NCBI RefSeq assembly: GCF_900091435.1
Contig: NZ_FMCS01000005.1
Coordinates: 124,001 to 188,000 of the forward strand
DNA from: Micromonospora chaiyaphumensis
GTDB lineage: Bacteria > Actinomycetota > Actinomycetes > Mycobacteriales > Micromonosporaceae
Length of the DNA: 64,000 nt
Direction of reading: 5' to 3'
The position numbers and the translations under genes are program-made. Under the pieces are notes generated by a model, which was not told where the DNA came from, did no database searches, and saw only the letters and a program-made list of their open reading frames with translations. Shown here piece by piece: positions 1 through 7,803 of this stretch; position 1 is the first letter of the stretch, and each line of letters begins with the position of its first letter.

Positions 1-814
1 CAACACGCCGGCGGGCCGGCTCGGCTGGTACGCGGAGCGGTTCGGTCTGGTCGAGGTGGATACCTCCTACTACGCGATTCCGGCACCCGAGACCGCCGAG
101 GGCTGGGCGGCCGCCACCCCGCCGGGCTTCACCTTCGACGTCAAGGCGTTCCGCCTCTTCACCGGCCACCACACCCCGGTCGACGCGCTGCCCCGGGAGC
201 TGCGTCCGGCCGGCGGCCCGAGCCGGATCCGCTGGCGCGACCTGTCCGCCGGGGCGTACGACGCGCTCTGGGACCGGTTCCACGCGGCGCTGGCGCCCCT
301 CGCGGCGGCCGACCGGCTCGGCGCCGTGCTGCTCCAGTTCCCGCCCTGGCTGGCCCGTGGCGAGGCGGCCCGGCAGCGGATCCTGTCCGCGGCGCGGCGG
401 TGCCGGCCCTGGCCGGTGACCGTCGAGCTGCGGCACTCCTCCTGGTTCACCGAGGACGCCGTGGTGGAGACCGTGACCTTCCTGCGCGAGCACGGGCTCG
501 GGTACGCCTGCGTGGACATGCCGCAGGGGCACGAATCCTCGGTGCCGCCGATCCTCGTCGCCACCGCCGATCTCGCCGTGGTCCGGTTCCACGGGCACAG
601 CACGGCGTGGGAGAGCGGCGACAAGCAGGAGAAGTTCCGCTACGCCTACGGCCACGAGGAGCTGCGGCGCTGGTCCGTGCTGCTGCGCGAACTCGCCGAC
701 CAGTGCGCCGAGCTGCACGTGCTGCTGAACAACTGCTGCGGCGACCAGGCCCAGCGGGACGCCGCCCGGCTCGCCGCGCTGCTCGGCGTCGCGCCCGCCA
801 CCGCGCCCGCCTGA
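1..814 (+). CDS. DUF72 family protein, 5'-truncated by the window edge
   Basis: The reading frame is open from base 2 and ends at 814, so about 270 residues of a longer protein are visible. The first residues, around WYAERF and VEVDTSYYA, match the early part of DUF72 (YecE-like) proteins, which form a TIM-barrel-like fold of unknown reaction. The family signatures VTVELRHSSWF, the aspartate-rich CVDMPQ strand, VRFHGHS and the late LNNCCGDQA stretch are all present. A GTG at 56 is an internal valine and not the start, because conserved family sequence lies upstream of it. The next gene follows after 60 bases on the same strand. The biochemical role of DUF72 is not established. Confidence 0.85.
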   Translation, partial: NTPAGRLGWYAERFGLVEVDTSYYAIPAPETAEGWAAATPPGFTFDVKAFRLFTGHHTPVDALPRELRPAGGPSRIRWRDLSAGAYDALWDRFHAALAPLAAADRLGAVLLQFPPWLARGEAARQRILSAARRCRPWPVTVELRHSSWFTEDAVVETVTFLREHGLGYACVDMPQGHESSVPPILVATADLAVVRFHGHSTAWESGDKQEKFRYAYGHEELRRWSVLLRELADQCAELHVLLNNCCGDQAQRDAARLAALLGVAPATAPA

Positions 815-874
815 GGTTTCCGCCGGCACCCCGCGGGTACCGGCGGTGCCGAGGACCGACAGCGAGGGGGACGC

Positions 875-1078
875 GTGGACGAGCGGCGGGACGAGCCCGG
901 TGGCCTGACCCGGGACGGCCGGGACCCCCGGGCGATCCGGGAGGCCGAGGAGGCGCACGGCGGCAGCATGGCCCCGGGTCTGGTGGACGACACCGGCCAC
1001 CCGGTGGCCGAACCACCCGTGCCGGACAACGAGCCGTCGGCGTTGGGCCGGCCGGGGGAGGACGGCACCGGTTCCTGA
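875..1078 (+). CDS. small hydrophilic hypothetical protein (67 aa)
   Basis: A GTG start at 875 lies about six bases after a clean purine-rich ribosome-binding site (GAGGGGG, 863-869). The product is short, highly charged, and rich in Asp, Glu, Arg, Gly and Pro, with no membrane segment or recognisable domain; it is probably intrinsically disordered. It sits 60 bases behind the DUF72 gene and could be co-transcribed with it. A hairpin directly after the stop supports a real transcript end here. I do not recognise the family. Support rests on the ribosome-binding site, the frame and the terminator. Confidence 0.5.
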   Translation: MDERRDEPGGLTRDGRDPRAIREAEEAHGGSMAPGLVDDTGHPVAEPPVPDNEPSALGRPGEDGTGS

Positions 1079-1095
1079 CCGGACGAGCGACGCGG

Positions 1096-1130
1096 CGACG
1101 CCCGGGGCGCGTTCAGCACCCCGGGCGTCG
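1096..1130. terminator. hairpin terminator between convergent genes
   Basis: A perfect 12-bp inverted repeat (1096-1107 with 1119-1130) encloses an 11-base loop. It lies between the convergent ends of the small gene at 1078 and the membrane protein gene at 1142, so it can serve both strands. There is no clear T-run, which is usual in high-GC actinomycetes. Confidence 0.65.
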
Positions 1131-1141
1131 TCGTGCGTGGC

Positions 1142-1780
1142 TCACCTGCCGGCCATGGCCATCGGTCGCTTCGTCCCGGCCATCCCGGCCATCCCGGCGA
1201 CCTTGCCGATGCTCTTCGGCGCCATCGCCATCCCGCCGGCCCGGTTGAGCAGGCCCCGGAACACCTGTCCCGGTTTCTGCTGCTCACCCATGTACGCCGA
1301 CACCACCACGAGGGCGCCGGTCATCGCCGGGATCGCCCACTGGAGCAGCCTCATCTGCCGCTGTGAGGAGGCGACGTTCGAGGGCGTCTGGTAGCTCGGC
1401 TCGGTGGCCCCCTGGACGGGCGGCCCGCCCGCCTTCTGCAGGCGCATGCCGAGCAGCCGGCTGTAGCCGGTCACCGCCAGCGCGCCGACGGTCAGCGCGG
1501 TTTTCAGCGTGCTCATCCTTCCCACCCCGCGCTGGGCGGCCACGCGTGGACTTTCCGTGATCAACTCGCCGACGGCGCCGGCGAGGTGCGCGCCGATCGC
1601 CGCCGCGTTGACCGGTGTCCACCGGGCCCAGCCGGCCGAGGCGACCGGCAGCCGTTGAGTCGAGTCGTCGATCTTCGCCGCCGCGCCGTTGACACCCAGC
1701 GCACCCATGAGTGAGCCGCCGAACCAGGCCGCCAGGCCGAGGTCGTGCATCGATCGCAACGCGGTGTGCCGTTCGGACAT
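1142..1780 (-). CDS. conserved hypothetical membrane protein (212 aa)
   Basis: The start ATG at 1780 is chosen because a strong GGAGGGGG ribosome-binding site lies just upstream (about 1785-1793); the open frame extends further but without such a site. The product starts with a short hydrophobic stretch with Gly-rich turns (AAWFGGSLMGALGVNG). It has a second hydrophobic segment near residues 115-130 (ALTVGALAVTGYSRLLG) and a third near 155-175 (AIPAMTGALVVVSAYMG). The C-terminal tail is Gly/Met-rich and basic. This looks like a small integral membrane protein of a type common in actinomycetes, with no assigned function. It stands alone on its strand, 95 bases upstream of the alpha/beta hydrolase gene. 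Confidence 0.7.
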   Translation of the reverse strand: MSERHTALRSMHDLGLAAWFGGSLMGALGVNGAAAKIDDSTQRLPVASAGWARWTPVNAAAIGAHLAGAVGELITESPRVAAQRGVGRMSTLKTALTVGALAVTGYSRLLGMRLQKAGGPPVQGATEPSYQTPSNVASSQRQMRLLQWAIPAMTGALVVVSAYMGEQQKPGQVFRGLLNRAGGMAMAPKSIGKVAGMAGMAGTKRPMAMAGR

Positions 1781-1875
1781 CTGATCCCCCTCCGCCGTGT
1801 TCGGGCGGTGCGGCTTACCCACGTTCCGCGAACCTAAGCGCCCCAATTCCGGCCGTGCCGTCCGGGTCGTACGGC

Positions 1876-2733
1876 TCAGCGGGGCGGCAGCGCGGCGGCG
1901 AACGCGGCGATCCGGGCGGCCAGCGGGGCGGCGGCGCGTACCCAGGTGAAGTGGTCCAGCGGGGCGCCCGCCTCGGCGACGGTGTAGCGGTGCCGGCGCA
2001 CGTCGGCGGCGGCGAGCTTGCCGCAGAGGTGGTCCATCGTCTCGTGCGGCGTGTACTGGTCGTCGTCGACGCTGACCGCGAGCACCGGGGTGCGGACCCG
2101 CCGGACGGCCGCCTCGACGTCGACCCCGTCGAGCACCGGGAAGCGCCCGGTCCGGGCCGTGTACGCCCAGTCCCGGATCACCCCGCGCGCCTGCCGGCCG
2201 CCGAACCCCCAGCCCGGCCAGACGCCGAGCAGCCGGGCCACCGCGGCGATGCCCTGGGTGTACGGCAGCACACCCCAGCCGCGCCGTCCCGGGTACCCGC
2301 GCCACCAGGGGATGCCCACCGCGACGAGAGCCAGCCCGTCCACCCGGTCGGCGTCGTGCAGCGCCTGGTGCAGCACCGCGACCTGCCCGCCGAGCGAGTG
2401 CCCGAGCAGCAGCCGGGTCCGGCCGTCCAGCCGGGGCTTGAGCGCGTCGAGCACCGCGTCGACGTCGGCGGCCAGCTCGGCGTAGCCGTAGCGGCAGGTG
2501 CGGGAGGGTGCCGGCGTGCTCTCGCCGGTGCCCCGCAGGTCGGCCACGACGACGGCCAGGCCGGCGTCGCGCAGCGCGGTGGCGAACGGCCGGTAGTAGC
2601 GGGCGCGGACGCCCATGGCAGGCCAGATCACCACCACGGGCGCCCCGGGCGGCCCGTCCGGCTCCGGGTAGCTCTGGACGCCGATGCGCGCCCCGTCGAC
2701 GTCCACGAACTCCTGCGTGTACTCCCCGCTCAC
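1876..2733 (-). CDS. alpha/beta hydrolase
   Basis: The 285-residue protein has the alpha/beta-hydrolase layout: an oxyanion-region strand (VVVIWPAMG, about residues 33-41), the DLRGTGES turn (about 65-72), the nucleophile elbow GHSLGG with Ser113, a late acidic residue in the VSVDDDQYTP strand and a C-terminal His in PLDHFTW. These give a complete Ser-Asp-His set. There is no signal peptide, so it should act in the cytoplasm. Substrate cannot be predicted; esterase, lipase-like or proline-iminopeptidase-like activity are all possible. The gene lies 22 bases upstream of neither partner in an overlapping manner and sits just beyond the distal end of the heptose operon, on the same strand, so read-through from that operon is possible. 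Confidence 0.8.
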   Translation of the reverse strand: MSGEYTQEFVDVDGARIGVQSYPEPDGPPGAPVVVIWPAMGVRARYYRPFATALRDAGLAVVVADLRGTGESTPAPSRTCRYGYAELAADVDAVLDALKPRLDGRTRLLLGHSLGGQVAVLHQALHDADRVDGLALVAVGIPWWRGYPGRRGWGVLPYTQGIAAVARLLGVWPGWGFGGRQARGVIRDWAYTARTGRFPVLDGVDVEAAVRRVRTPVLAVSVDDDQYTPHETMDHLCGKLAAADVRRHRYTVAEAGAPLDHFTWVRAAAPLAARIAAFAAALPPR

Positions 2734-2755
2734 CGGCCCAGCCTACGGCGGCAGG

Positions 2756-3745
2756 CTACCGGCGGGTAGCAAGGGGGCGGCCGGTCGCCGCCTGCGCCGG
2801 GATCCGCTGCCCGGCCACCGATGCGGCCGCTGCGGTCACCCGGTCGACCGCCGCCAGCACGGCCGGCACGTCCAGCTCGGCCAGCGCGGGATGCACCGCC
2901 GGTCCGTCCCCGGCCGGGCGCGGCCCGACCCAGAGCGCCTCGTGCCACGGCCGGTCCGGCGGCGGCCCCCATTCCGCGGGCGGCACCGGGCCGAAGAGCA
3001 GCACCGACGGGGTGGCGTAGGCGGTGGCCAGGTGACCGATGCCGGTGTCCCCGCCGAGCACCAGGCGGGCGTGGGCGACCAGCGCGGCCAGCCCGCCGAC
3101 GTCGGTCGCGCCGGCCAGCACCGCGTCGGCCGGCAACCCGGCCCGGCGGGCAACCCCGGCGGCGAGGTCCCGCTCGCCGGGACTGCCGGTGACGACCACC
3201 CGGTGGCCCCGTCCGGCCAGCTCCCGGGCCACCGCCGCGAAACGCTCCGGGGGCCAGCGCCGCTGCGCCGCCTTGGCACCCGGGTGCACGATCGTGACGC
3301 CGGTCGGCAGCCCGCCGGACGCCGGCCGGCGCAGCGCGAGGTCGGTGCGGTCGGCCGGGATGCCGTACCAGCCGAGCAGCCGGCACCACCGGTCCACCTC
3401 GTGCTCCCCGGCCCGCCACGGTGGACCGTCGTGCCACCCGGCCCCGGCGTTGGCGAAGGCCAGCAGCCGCCCCGGCCGGGCCTCCGCGAGCATCCGGTGC
3501 GACTGCGGGCCCCGGCCGTGCAGGTTCACGGCCACCGCGGGCGGCGGGCCGGACCACCCGAGGCGGCCCAACCCGTCCGCGAAGACCTGCCGGTCCACAC
3601 CGCCGACCAGCTCGACCAGCGGGGCCAGCCAGCGCGGCGCGACCAGCGCCAGTTCGGCACCCGGGTACGCGGCACGCAGCGCGCGCAGCGCCGGCACCCC
3701 GGTCGCGAGGTCGCCGACGCCGAGCGCGCGGAGCACGAGGATCAC
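2756..3745 (-). CDS. glycosyltransferase family 9 (heptosyltransferase-like)
   Basis: The 329-residue product starts at GTG 3745, which forms a GTGA overlap with the stop of the upstream SDR gene. The N-terminus VLRALGVGDLATGVPALRAL is the hallmark of GT9 enzymes, the family of the LPS heptosyltransferases WaaC/WaaF that use ADP-heptose. The C-terminal half carries the nucleotide-binding GGDTGIGHLA and the ATPSVLLFGP strand. It is the last gene of the nine-gene operon and, with GmhA, HldE and GmhB made upstream, is a plausible ADP-heptose-dependent transferase. The acceptor is unknown. Actinomycetes have no LPS, so the product must be another glycan. The family assignment is firm; the donor is inferred from context. 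Confidence 0.85.
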   Translation of the reverse strand: MILVLRALGVGDLATGVPALRALRAAYPGAELALVAPRWLAPLVELVGGVDRQVFADGLGRLGWSGPPPAVAVNLHGRGPQSHRMLAEARPGRLLAFANAGAGWHDGPPWRAGEHEVDRWCRLLGWYGIPADRTDLALRRPASGGLPTGVTIVHPGAKAAQRRWPPERFAAVARELAGRGHRVVVTGSPGERDLAAGVARRAGLPADAVLAGATDVGGLAALVAHARLVLGGDTGIGHLATAYATPSVLLFGPVPPAEWGPPPDRPWHEALWVGPRPAGDGPAVHPALAELDVPAVLAAVDRVTAAAASVAGQRIPAQAATGRPLATRR

Positions 3746-4437
3746 GGGTACGACGACTCCTGCTCGGCGCAGACCACCAGTTCGCGTACTGCGCAGCCGG
3801 GCGGCTGGGCGAGCGCGAACAGGACCGCCTCGGCGGTGTCGGCCGGGTCGTTGAGGATCGCGTCCGGGCCGGGCTTGTACCGCTCGTCGCGATCGTCGAA
3901 GAACGCCGTCCGCATCCCACCCGGGATCAGCAGCGTGACGCCGACCGTCCCGGCCAGCTCGGCGGCGAGCGCCCGGGTGAAGCCGACCACCCCGAACTTC
4001 GCGGCGCAGTACGCGGTCGCGTCGCTGACCGCCTTGACGCCCAACGTGGACGCCACGGTCACCACGGTGCCGTGCGTCCGCTCCAGGTGCGGCAGCGCGG
4101 CCCGGATCACCGCGGCGGTGCCGAGCAGGTTGATCGTCACGATCCGGTCCCAGGTCACGCCGTCGACGTCGGCCAGCCGGCCGGGCACGTCCATGCCGGC
4201 GGCGGTCACCACGCCGTCGAGGCCACCGGCCTGCTCGGCGAGCTGCCGGGTGGCCGCCTCGGCGGCCCGCGTGTCGGCGAGGTCGCACCCGACCCACGGC
4301 ACCCCGTCGGCCGGCGCCTTCCGGTCCAGCACGTACGGCCGCCCACCGGCCTTCGCCACCGCGGTCACCACCGCCGCGCCGAGGCCGCTCGACCCGCCGG
4401 TCACGAGGACCGCCCGCCCGTTCAGATCCCTGCTCAT
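3742..4437 (-). CDS. short-chain dehydrogenase/reductase (classical SDR)
   Basis: This 231-residue protein carries the classical SDR motifs: cofactor loop TGGSSGLG (about residues 13-20), a catalytic serine in VTVASTLG and the YCAAK active-site Tyr/Lys near residue 145. Its ATG (4437) overlaps the hldE stop (ATGA), and its own stop overlaps the GT9 start (GTGA), so translation is likely coupled along the operon. In Gram-negative heptose pathways the redox gene at this place would be HldD, an extended SDR of roughly 310 residues that epimerises ADP-heptose. This protein is too short and of the wrong subclass for HldD. It may oxidise or reduce a heptose intermediate or a later sugar; the substrate is unknown. 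Confidence 0.85.
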   Translation of the reverse strand: MSRDLNGRAVLVTGGSSGLGAAVVTAVAKAGGRPYVLDRKAPADGVPWVGCDLADTRAAEAATRQLAEQAGGLDGVVTAAGMDVPGRLADVDGVTWDRIVTINLLGTAAVIRAALPHLERTHGTVVTVASTLGVKAVSDATAYCAAKFGVVGFTRALAAELAGTVGVTLLIPGGMRTAFFDDRDERYKPGPDAILNDPADTAEAVLFALAQPPGCAVRELVVCAEQESSYP

Positions 4438-5846
4438 ACCGCTCCCTTGACGAGGTGGAGGCCGCGCTGGCGCGCGGCCGAGATGGTGCCGGTGGTGGAC
4501 CGCCCGGCCAGGAAGGGCACGGTGACGACCCGCCCGCCCCAGCGGCGCACCAGCTCCGCCTCGGGCAGCTCGGGGGCGCCGTCCCCGGCGTAGTCGCCGC
4601 CCTTGGCCCAGACGTCCGGGCGGAGCCGGGCGAGCACCTGGTGCGGGGTGGGCTCGTCGAAGACCACCACCGCGTCGACGCAGTCCAGGGCGGCCAGCAG
4701 CCGCACCCGGTCCGCCTCCGGGTTGACCGGGCGCTCGGGCCCCTTGAGCCCCCGGACGCTGCGGTCGGAGTTGAGGCAGACCACCAGGCAGTCGCCGAGT
4801 CGACGGGCGGCCTGGAGGGTCGCCAGGTGACCGGCGTGCAGGATGTCGAAGCAGCCGCCGGTGGCCACCACGGTGCCGCCGTCGGCGCGTACCGTCGCGA
4901 CGAGTTCCTCGGCGGTGCGCGCGGCCGCCACGGGCCGCGGCCGCTCCGGCGCCCGGTGCAGACCGGCCGCCCCGCCGGCGGCCACGTACGCGGACGCGGC
5001 CTCGACCGCCGCCTGCACCGCCTCGGCGACCGACGCGCCGCCGGCCAGCGCCAGTGCGGCGGTGGCGGCGAACCGGTCCCCGGCGCCGCAGGTGTCCTCG
5101 ACGTGCTCCAGGGTGGACGGCGGCGACACGACCAGCGGCGCGCTGCCCGAGTGGCAGAGCACCGCGCCGTCCGGGCCCGTGGTCACGGCGACCGCGCCGG
5201 CCCGCCACCGGCGGCGCAGCTCCTGCCCGGCACGGGTGGCGGTGGAGAGCGCCGATCCGGCCCCGGCGTCGCCGGTGAGCTGGCGCAGCTCGGCCAGGTT
5301 GGGCGTGGCCAGCCGGACCCCGGGCACGGCGGCCGGGCCACGCGGGTGCGGGTCCCAGACCACCGGGGCGGTGGCGTCGGCCAGCGCCGCCCGCAGCGTC
5401 GGCTGCCGGAGCAGCCCGCGACCGTAGTCGCTCACCAGGACCGCCCGGGCCCGGGCCAGCAGCTCCAGCACCGCCTCCGGCGGCTCGCCCGGTGGCTGGG
5501 GGTCGCCGCCCCGGTCCAGCCGGAGCAGGGTCTGCCCGCCGGCCCGGAGCCGGATCTTCTCGGCCGTGGCGCCGGGCAGCGGGATCGGATAGATCTCGAC
5601 GCCCGCCCCGGTGAGCAGGTCCGCGAGCCGGGCCGCGCCGGCGTCGTCGGCCAGCCCGGTCACCAGCGCCACCTCGGTGTCCTGCGCGGCGGCGAGCAGC
5701 GCGGCCAGCCCGGCCCCGCCCGGCCGTTCGGTGGCGGAGCGTTCGTCGAGCACCGGCACCGGCGCGTCCGGGGCGACCCGGCCGACCACTCCGGTGACGT
5801 CCCGGTCGAGCAGCGCGTCGCCGACCACGACGAGCGGGCGGGTCAC
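4434..5846 (-). CDS. hldE: bifunctional heptose-7-phosphate kinase / heptose-1-phosphate adenylyltransferase
   Basis: The 470-residue protein has both halves of HldE (RfaE). Residues 1 to about 300 form a PfkB/ribokinase-type kinase with the GG motif near 43-45, the DPHPRG strand near 165 and the anion-hole signature DTCGAGD with catalytic Asp257. Residues from about 320 to 470 form a nucleotidyltransferase with GGCFDILHAGH (HxGH at 337-340) and the late TTGTI signature. Known HldE phosphorylates D-glycero-D-manno-heptose 7-phosphate at O1 and later adenylylates heptose 1-phosphate to ADP-heptose. The start GTG 5846 makes a GTGA overlap with the gmhA stop. All visible key residues are intact and the length matches the family. 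Confidence 0.92.
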   Translation of the reverse strand: MTRPLVVVGDALLDRDVTGVVGRVAPDAPVPVLDERSATERPGGAGLAALLAAAQDTEVALVTGLADDAGAARLADLLTGAGVEIYPIPLPGATAEKIRLRAGGQTLLRLDRGGDPQPPGEPPEAVLELLARARAVLVSDYGRGLLRQPTLRAALADATAPVVWDPHPRGPAAVPGVRLATPNLAELRQLTGDAGAGSALSTATRAGQELRRRWRAGAVAVTTGPDGAVLCHSGSAPLVVSPPSTLEHVEDTCGAGDRFAATAALALAGGASVAEAVQAAVEAASAYVAAGGAAGLHRAPERPRPVAAARTAEELVATVRADGGTVVATGGCFDILHAGHLATLQAARRLGDCLVVCLNSDRSVRGLKGPERPVNPEADRVRLLAALDCVDAVVVFDEPTPHQVLARLRPDVWAKGGDYAGDGAPELPEAELVRRWGGRVVTVPFLAGRSTTGTISAARQRGLHLVKGAV

Positions 5847-6586
5847 GATCGCACCCACCCGGTGCCCGTCGACCCGTGCCCGTTGGCGCCGTGCCCGTTG
5901 GTCGGGTGTCCGTTGGCGCCGTCCCGGCCCGTGCCGGTGGGGACGGGTGGCGGCGCCCAGCGGGCGAAGGTGCCGGCCCGGGGCGCGGGGACGGACGCGG
6001 TCGGCAGCTGCCGGATCAGCGGCAGCGCCTGATCGACGTACTCGCAGAGCAGGTGCGTGGAGACCAGGTGCAGCTCCTGCACGACCTGGCTGTCCGGGGA
6101 CGGCACGGCGAGCACGTCGTGGCACCGGTCGGCCAGCGGGTTGGGGGCGGGGCCGGTGAAGGCCCAGCAGCGCAGGCCGGTGTCGTGGCCGGCCTGGGCG
6201 GCGGTGAGGAGGTTGGTGCTGGTGCCGCTGGTGGACAGGAGCAGGAGGATGTCGTCGGGTCGGCCGTGGGCGCGGACCTGGCGGGCGAAGACCTCGTCGT
6301 AGCCGTAGTCGTTGCCGATGGCGGTGAGGGCGGAGGTTTCGGCGTGCAGGGCGATGGCGGAGAGGGGTTCGCGGTCGTCGCGGAGTTTGCCGACGAGTTC
6401 GGCGGTGAGGTGCTGGGCCTCGGCGGCGCTGCCGCCGTTGCCGGCCACCAGCAGCCGCCCGCCCCGGGCCAGCGTCCAGGCCAGCTCGGTGCCCCAGCTC
6501 GCCAGCCGTTCGGCCTCGCGCCGATAGGGCAGCAGCGCCGCGGCCAGCCCCGAGAGGTGGGCGTCGAGGGTGTCGTGACGGGTCAT
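5843..6586 (-). CDS. gmhA: phosphoheptose isomerase (SIS domain)
   Basis: The 247-residue protein has a single SIS domain with AGNGGSAAEAQH (about residues 48-59) and the phosphate-binding STSGTSTN loop (about 118-125), plus the ELHLVSTHLLCEYVDQ helix that carries a catalytic His in GmhA. GmhA converts sedoheptulose 7-phosphate to D-glycero-D-manno-heptose 7-phosphate, the first step toward ADP-heptose. The SIS core ends near residue 195, as in ordinary GmhA. About 50 further residues follow, and they are unusual: Pro/Gly-rich with NGH-type repeats between about 225 and 240. The ATG overlaps the stop of the upstream glycosyltransferase by one base. Confidence 0.9.
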   Translation of the reverse strand: MTRHDTLDAHLSGLAAALLPYRREAERLASWGTELAWTLARGGRLLVAGNGGSAAEAQHLTAELVGKLRDDREPLSAIALHAETSALTAIGNDYGYDEVFARQVRAHGRPDDILLLLSTSGTSTNLLTAAQAGHDTGLRCWAFTGPAPNPLADRCHDVLAVPSPDSQVVQELHLVSTHLLCEYVDQALPLIRQLPTASVPAPRAGTFARWAPPPVPTGTGRDGANGHPTNGHGANGHGSTGTGWVRS

Positions 6587-7803
6587 CAGGCCACCGCCGG
6601 CGCGGGCCGGGACACCGTGGTCAGCGCCGAGTAGACCGCGCCGAGCTGTTCGGCGCAGCGCTTCCAGGAGTACCGGCTGCGGATCCGGTCCAGCGCCGCC
6701 GTGGCGTACGCGAAGCGGCGCACCTTGTCGGCCAGCAGCCGGCGCAGGGCGGTGCCGAGCGCCCGGGGGTCGCGTGGCGGCACCAGGTCGCCGGTGAGCC
6801 CGTTCACGACGGTGTCCGCGATGCCGCCGACGTTGGTGCCGATCACCGGCACGCCGCAGGCCATCCCCTCCAGCGGGGTGAGCCCGAACGGCTCGTACCA
6901 GGGGGCGGCCACCAGCACGTCCGCCGACCGGTACCAGGCGCCCATCTCCTCGCGCGGCACCGCGCCGACCAGCTTCACCCGGTCGGCCACGCCGCACGCT
7001 TCGGCCAGCGCGGACAACCGCCGGGCGAACGCGTCGGCGGGGAGCAGGTCGGCCGGCGGGCCGCCGACCACCACGCACTCGGCGTCCGGCACCGCGGGCA
7101 GCGCACGCACCACCTCCAGGAAGCCCTTGCGTTCGACCATCCGGCCGACGGTGAGGATGCGGGGACGGGCCGGGTCGCGCGGTGCGACCGGGCCGTCGGG
7201 ACGGAACACCGACTGGTTGACGCCGGACGGGACCAGCGCCATCCGGGACCGGGGCACGCCCATCCGGACCAGCTCGCCCACCTCGTCCTCGCACTGCACG
7301 ATCACCCGGTCCACGGCCCGGCCGAGCGTCCGCTCGTAGCCGATCCGCCCTGGCGGGCTGGTGTCCTTGGCGCCCTGGTGCCGGCGCTTGACCGTGCCGA
7401 GCGCGTGGTACGTGAGCACCGTCGGCACCCCGGTCCGCCGGCCGGCGTGCACCGTGGCCAGCCCGCTCATCCAGAAGTGCGCGTGCGCCACGTCCGGGGT
7501 CCAGCCGCCGCGCCGCCAGGTGTCCGCGAGCCAGCTGCCGAACTCACCCATGTACGGCAGCAGCTCGTCCTTCGGCACCCGCCGCGCCGGGCCGGCCGGC
7601 ACGTGGCACACCTGGTAGCCGTCCGCCGTGGACACCGCGTCGGGCAGGGCGGTGGAGTCGCGGCGGGTGTAGACGCGGACGTCGTGCCCCTCGCCGACCA
7701 GCGCGGACGCGAGTTCCGCCACATGGGTGTTCTGGCCGCCGGCGTCCTCCTCGCCGAGGACGGCGAGCGGGCTGGCGTGCTCCGAAATCATCGCGATGCG
7801 CAT
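6586..7803 (-). CDS. GT4-type glycosyltransferase
   Basis: The 405-residue GT-B enzyme begins MRIAMISEHASPL with the donor-loop GGQNTHVAELA near residues 23-33. Its C-terminal half carries the GT4 signature: EPFGLTPLEGMACGVPVI with two glutamates spaced for the EX7E motif, followed by NVGGIADTV. It resembles the large retaining family that contains sucrose-phosphate synthase-like and mannosyl/N-acetylglucosaminyl transferases. Its start overlaps the preceding gene by 16 bases. In this operon it probably extends the heptose-containing glycan. Donor and acceptor cannot be read from the sequence. Confidence 0.85.
   Translation of the reverse strand: MRIAMISEHASPLAVLGEEDAGGQNTHVAELASALVGEGHDVRVYTRRDSTALPDAVSTADGYQVCHVPAGPARRVPKDELLPYMGEFGSWLADTWRRGGWTPDVAHAHFWMSGLATVHAGRRTGVPTVLTYHALGTVKRRHQGAKDTSPPGRIGYERTLGRAVDRVIVQCEDEVGELVRMGVPRSRMALVPSGVNQSVFRPDGPVAPRDPARPRILTVGRMVERKGFLEVVRALPAVPDAECVVVGGPPADLLPADAFARRLSALAEACGVADRVKLVGAVPREEMGAWYRSADVLVAAPWYEPFGLTPLEGMACGVPVIGTNVGGIADTVVNGLTGDLVPPRDPRALGTALRRLLADKVRRFAYATAALDRIRSRYSWKRCAEQLGAVYSALTTVSRPAPAVA

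Noticed and set aside
3742..4437. SDR as HldD (ADP-heptose epimerase)
   Set aside because: Too short, and carries the classical TGGSSGLG motif instead of the extended-SDR TGGAGFIG-type motif.
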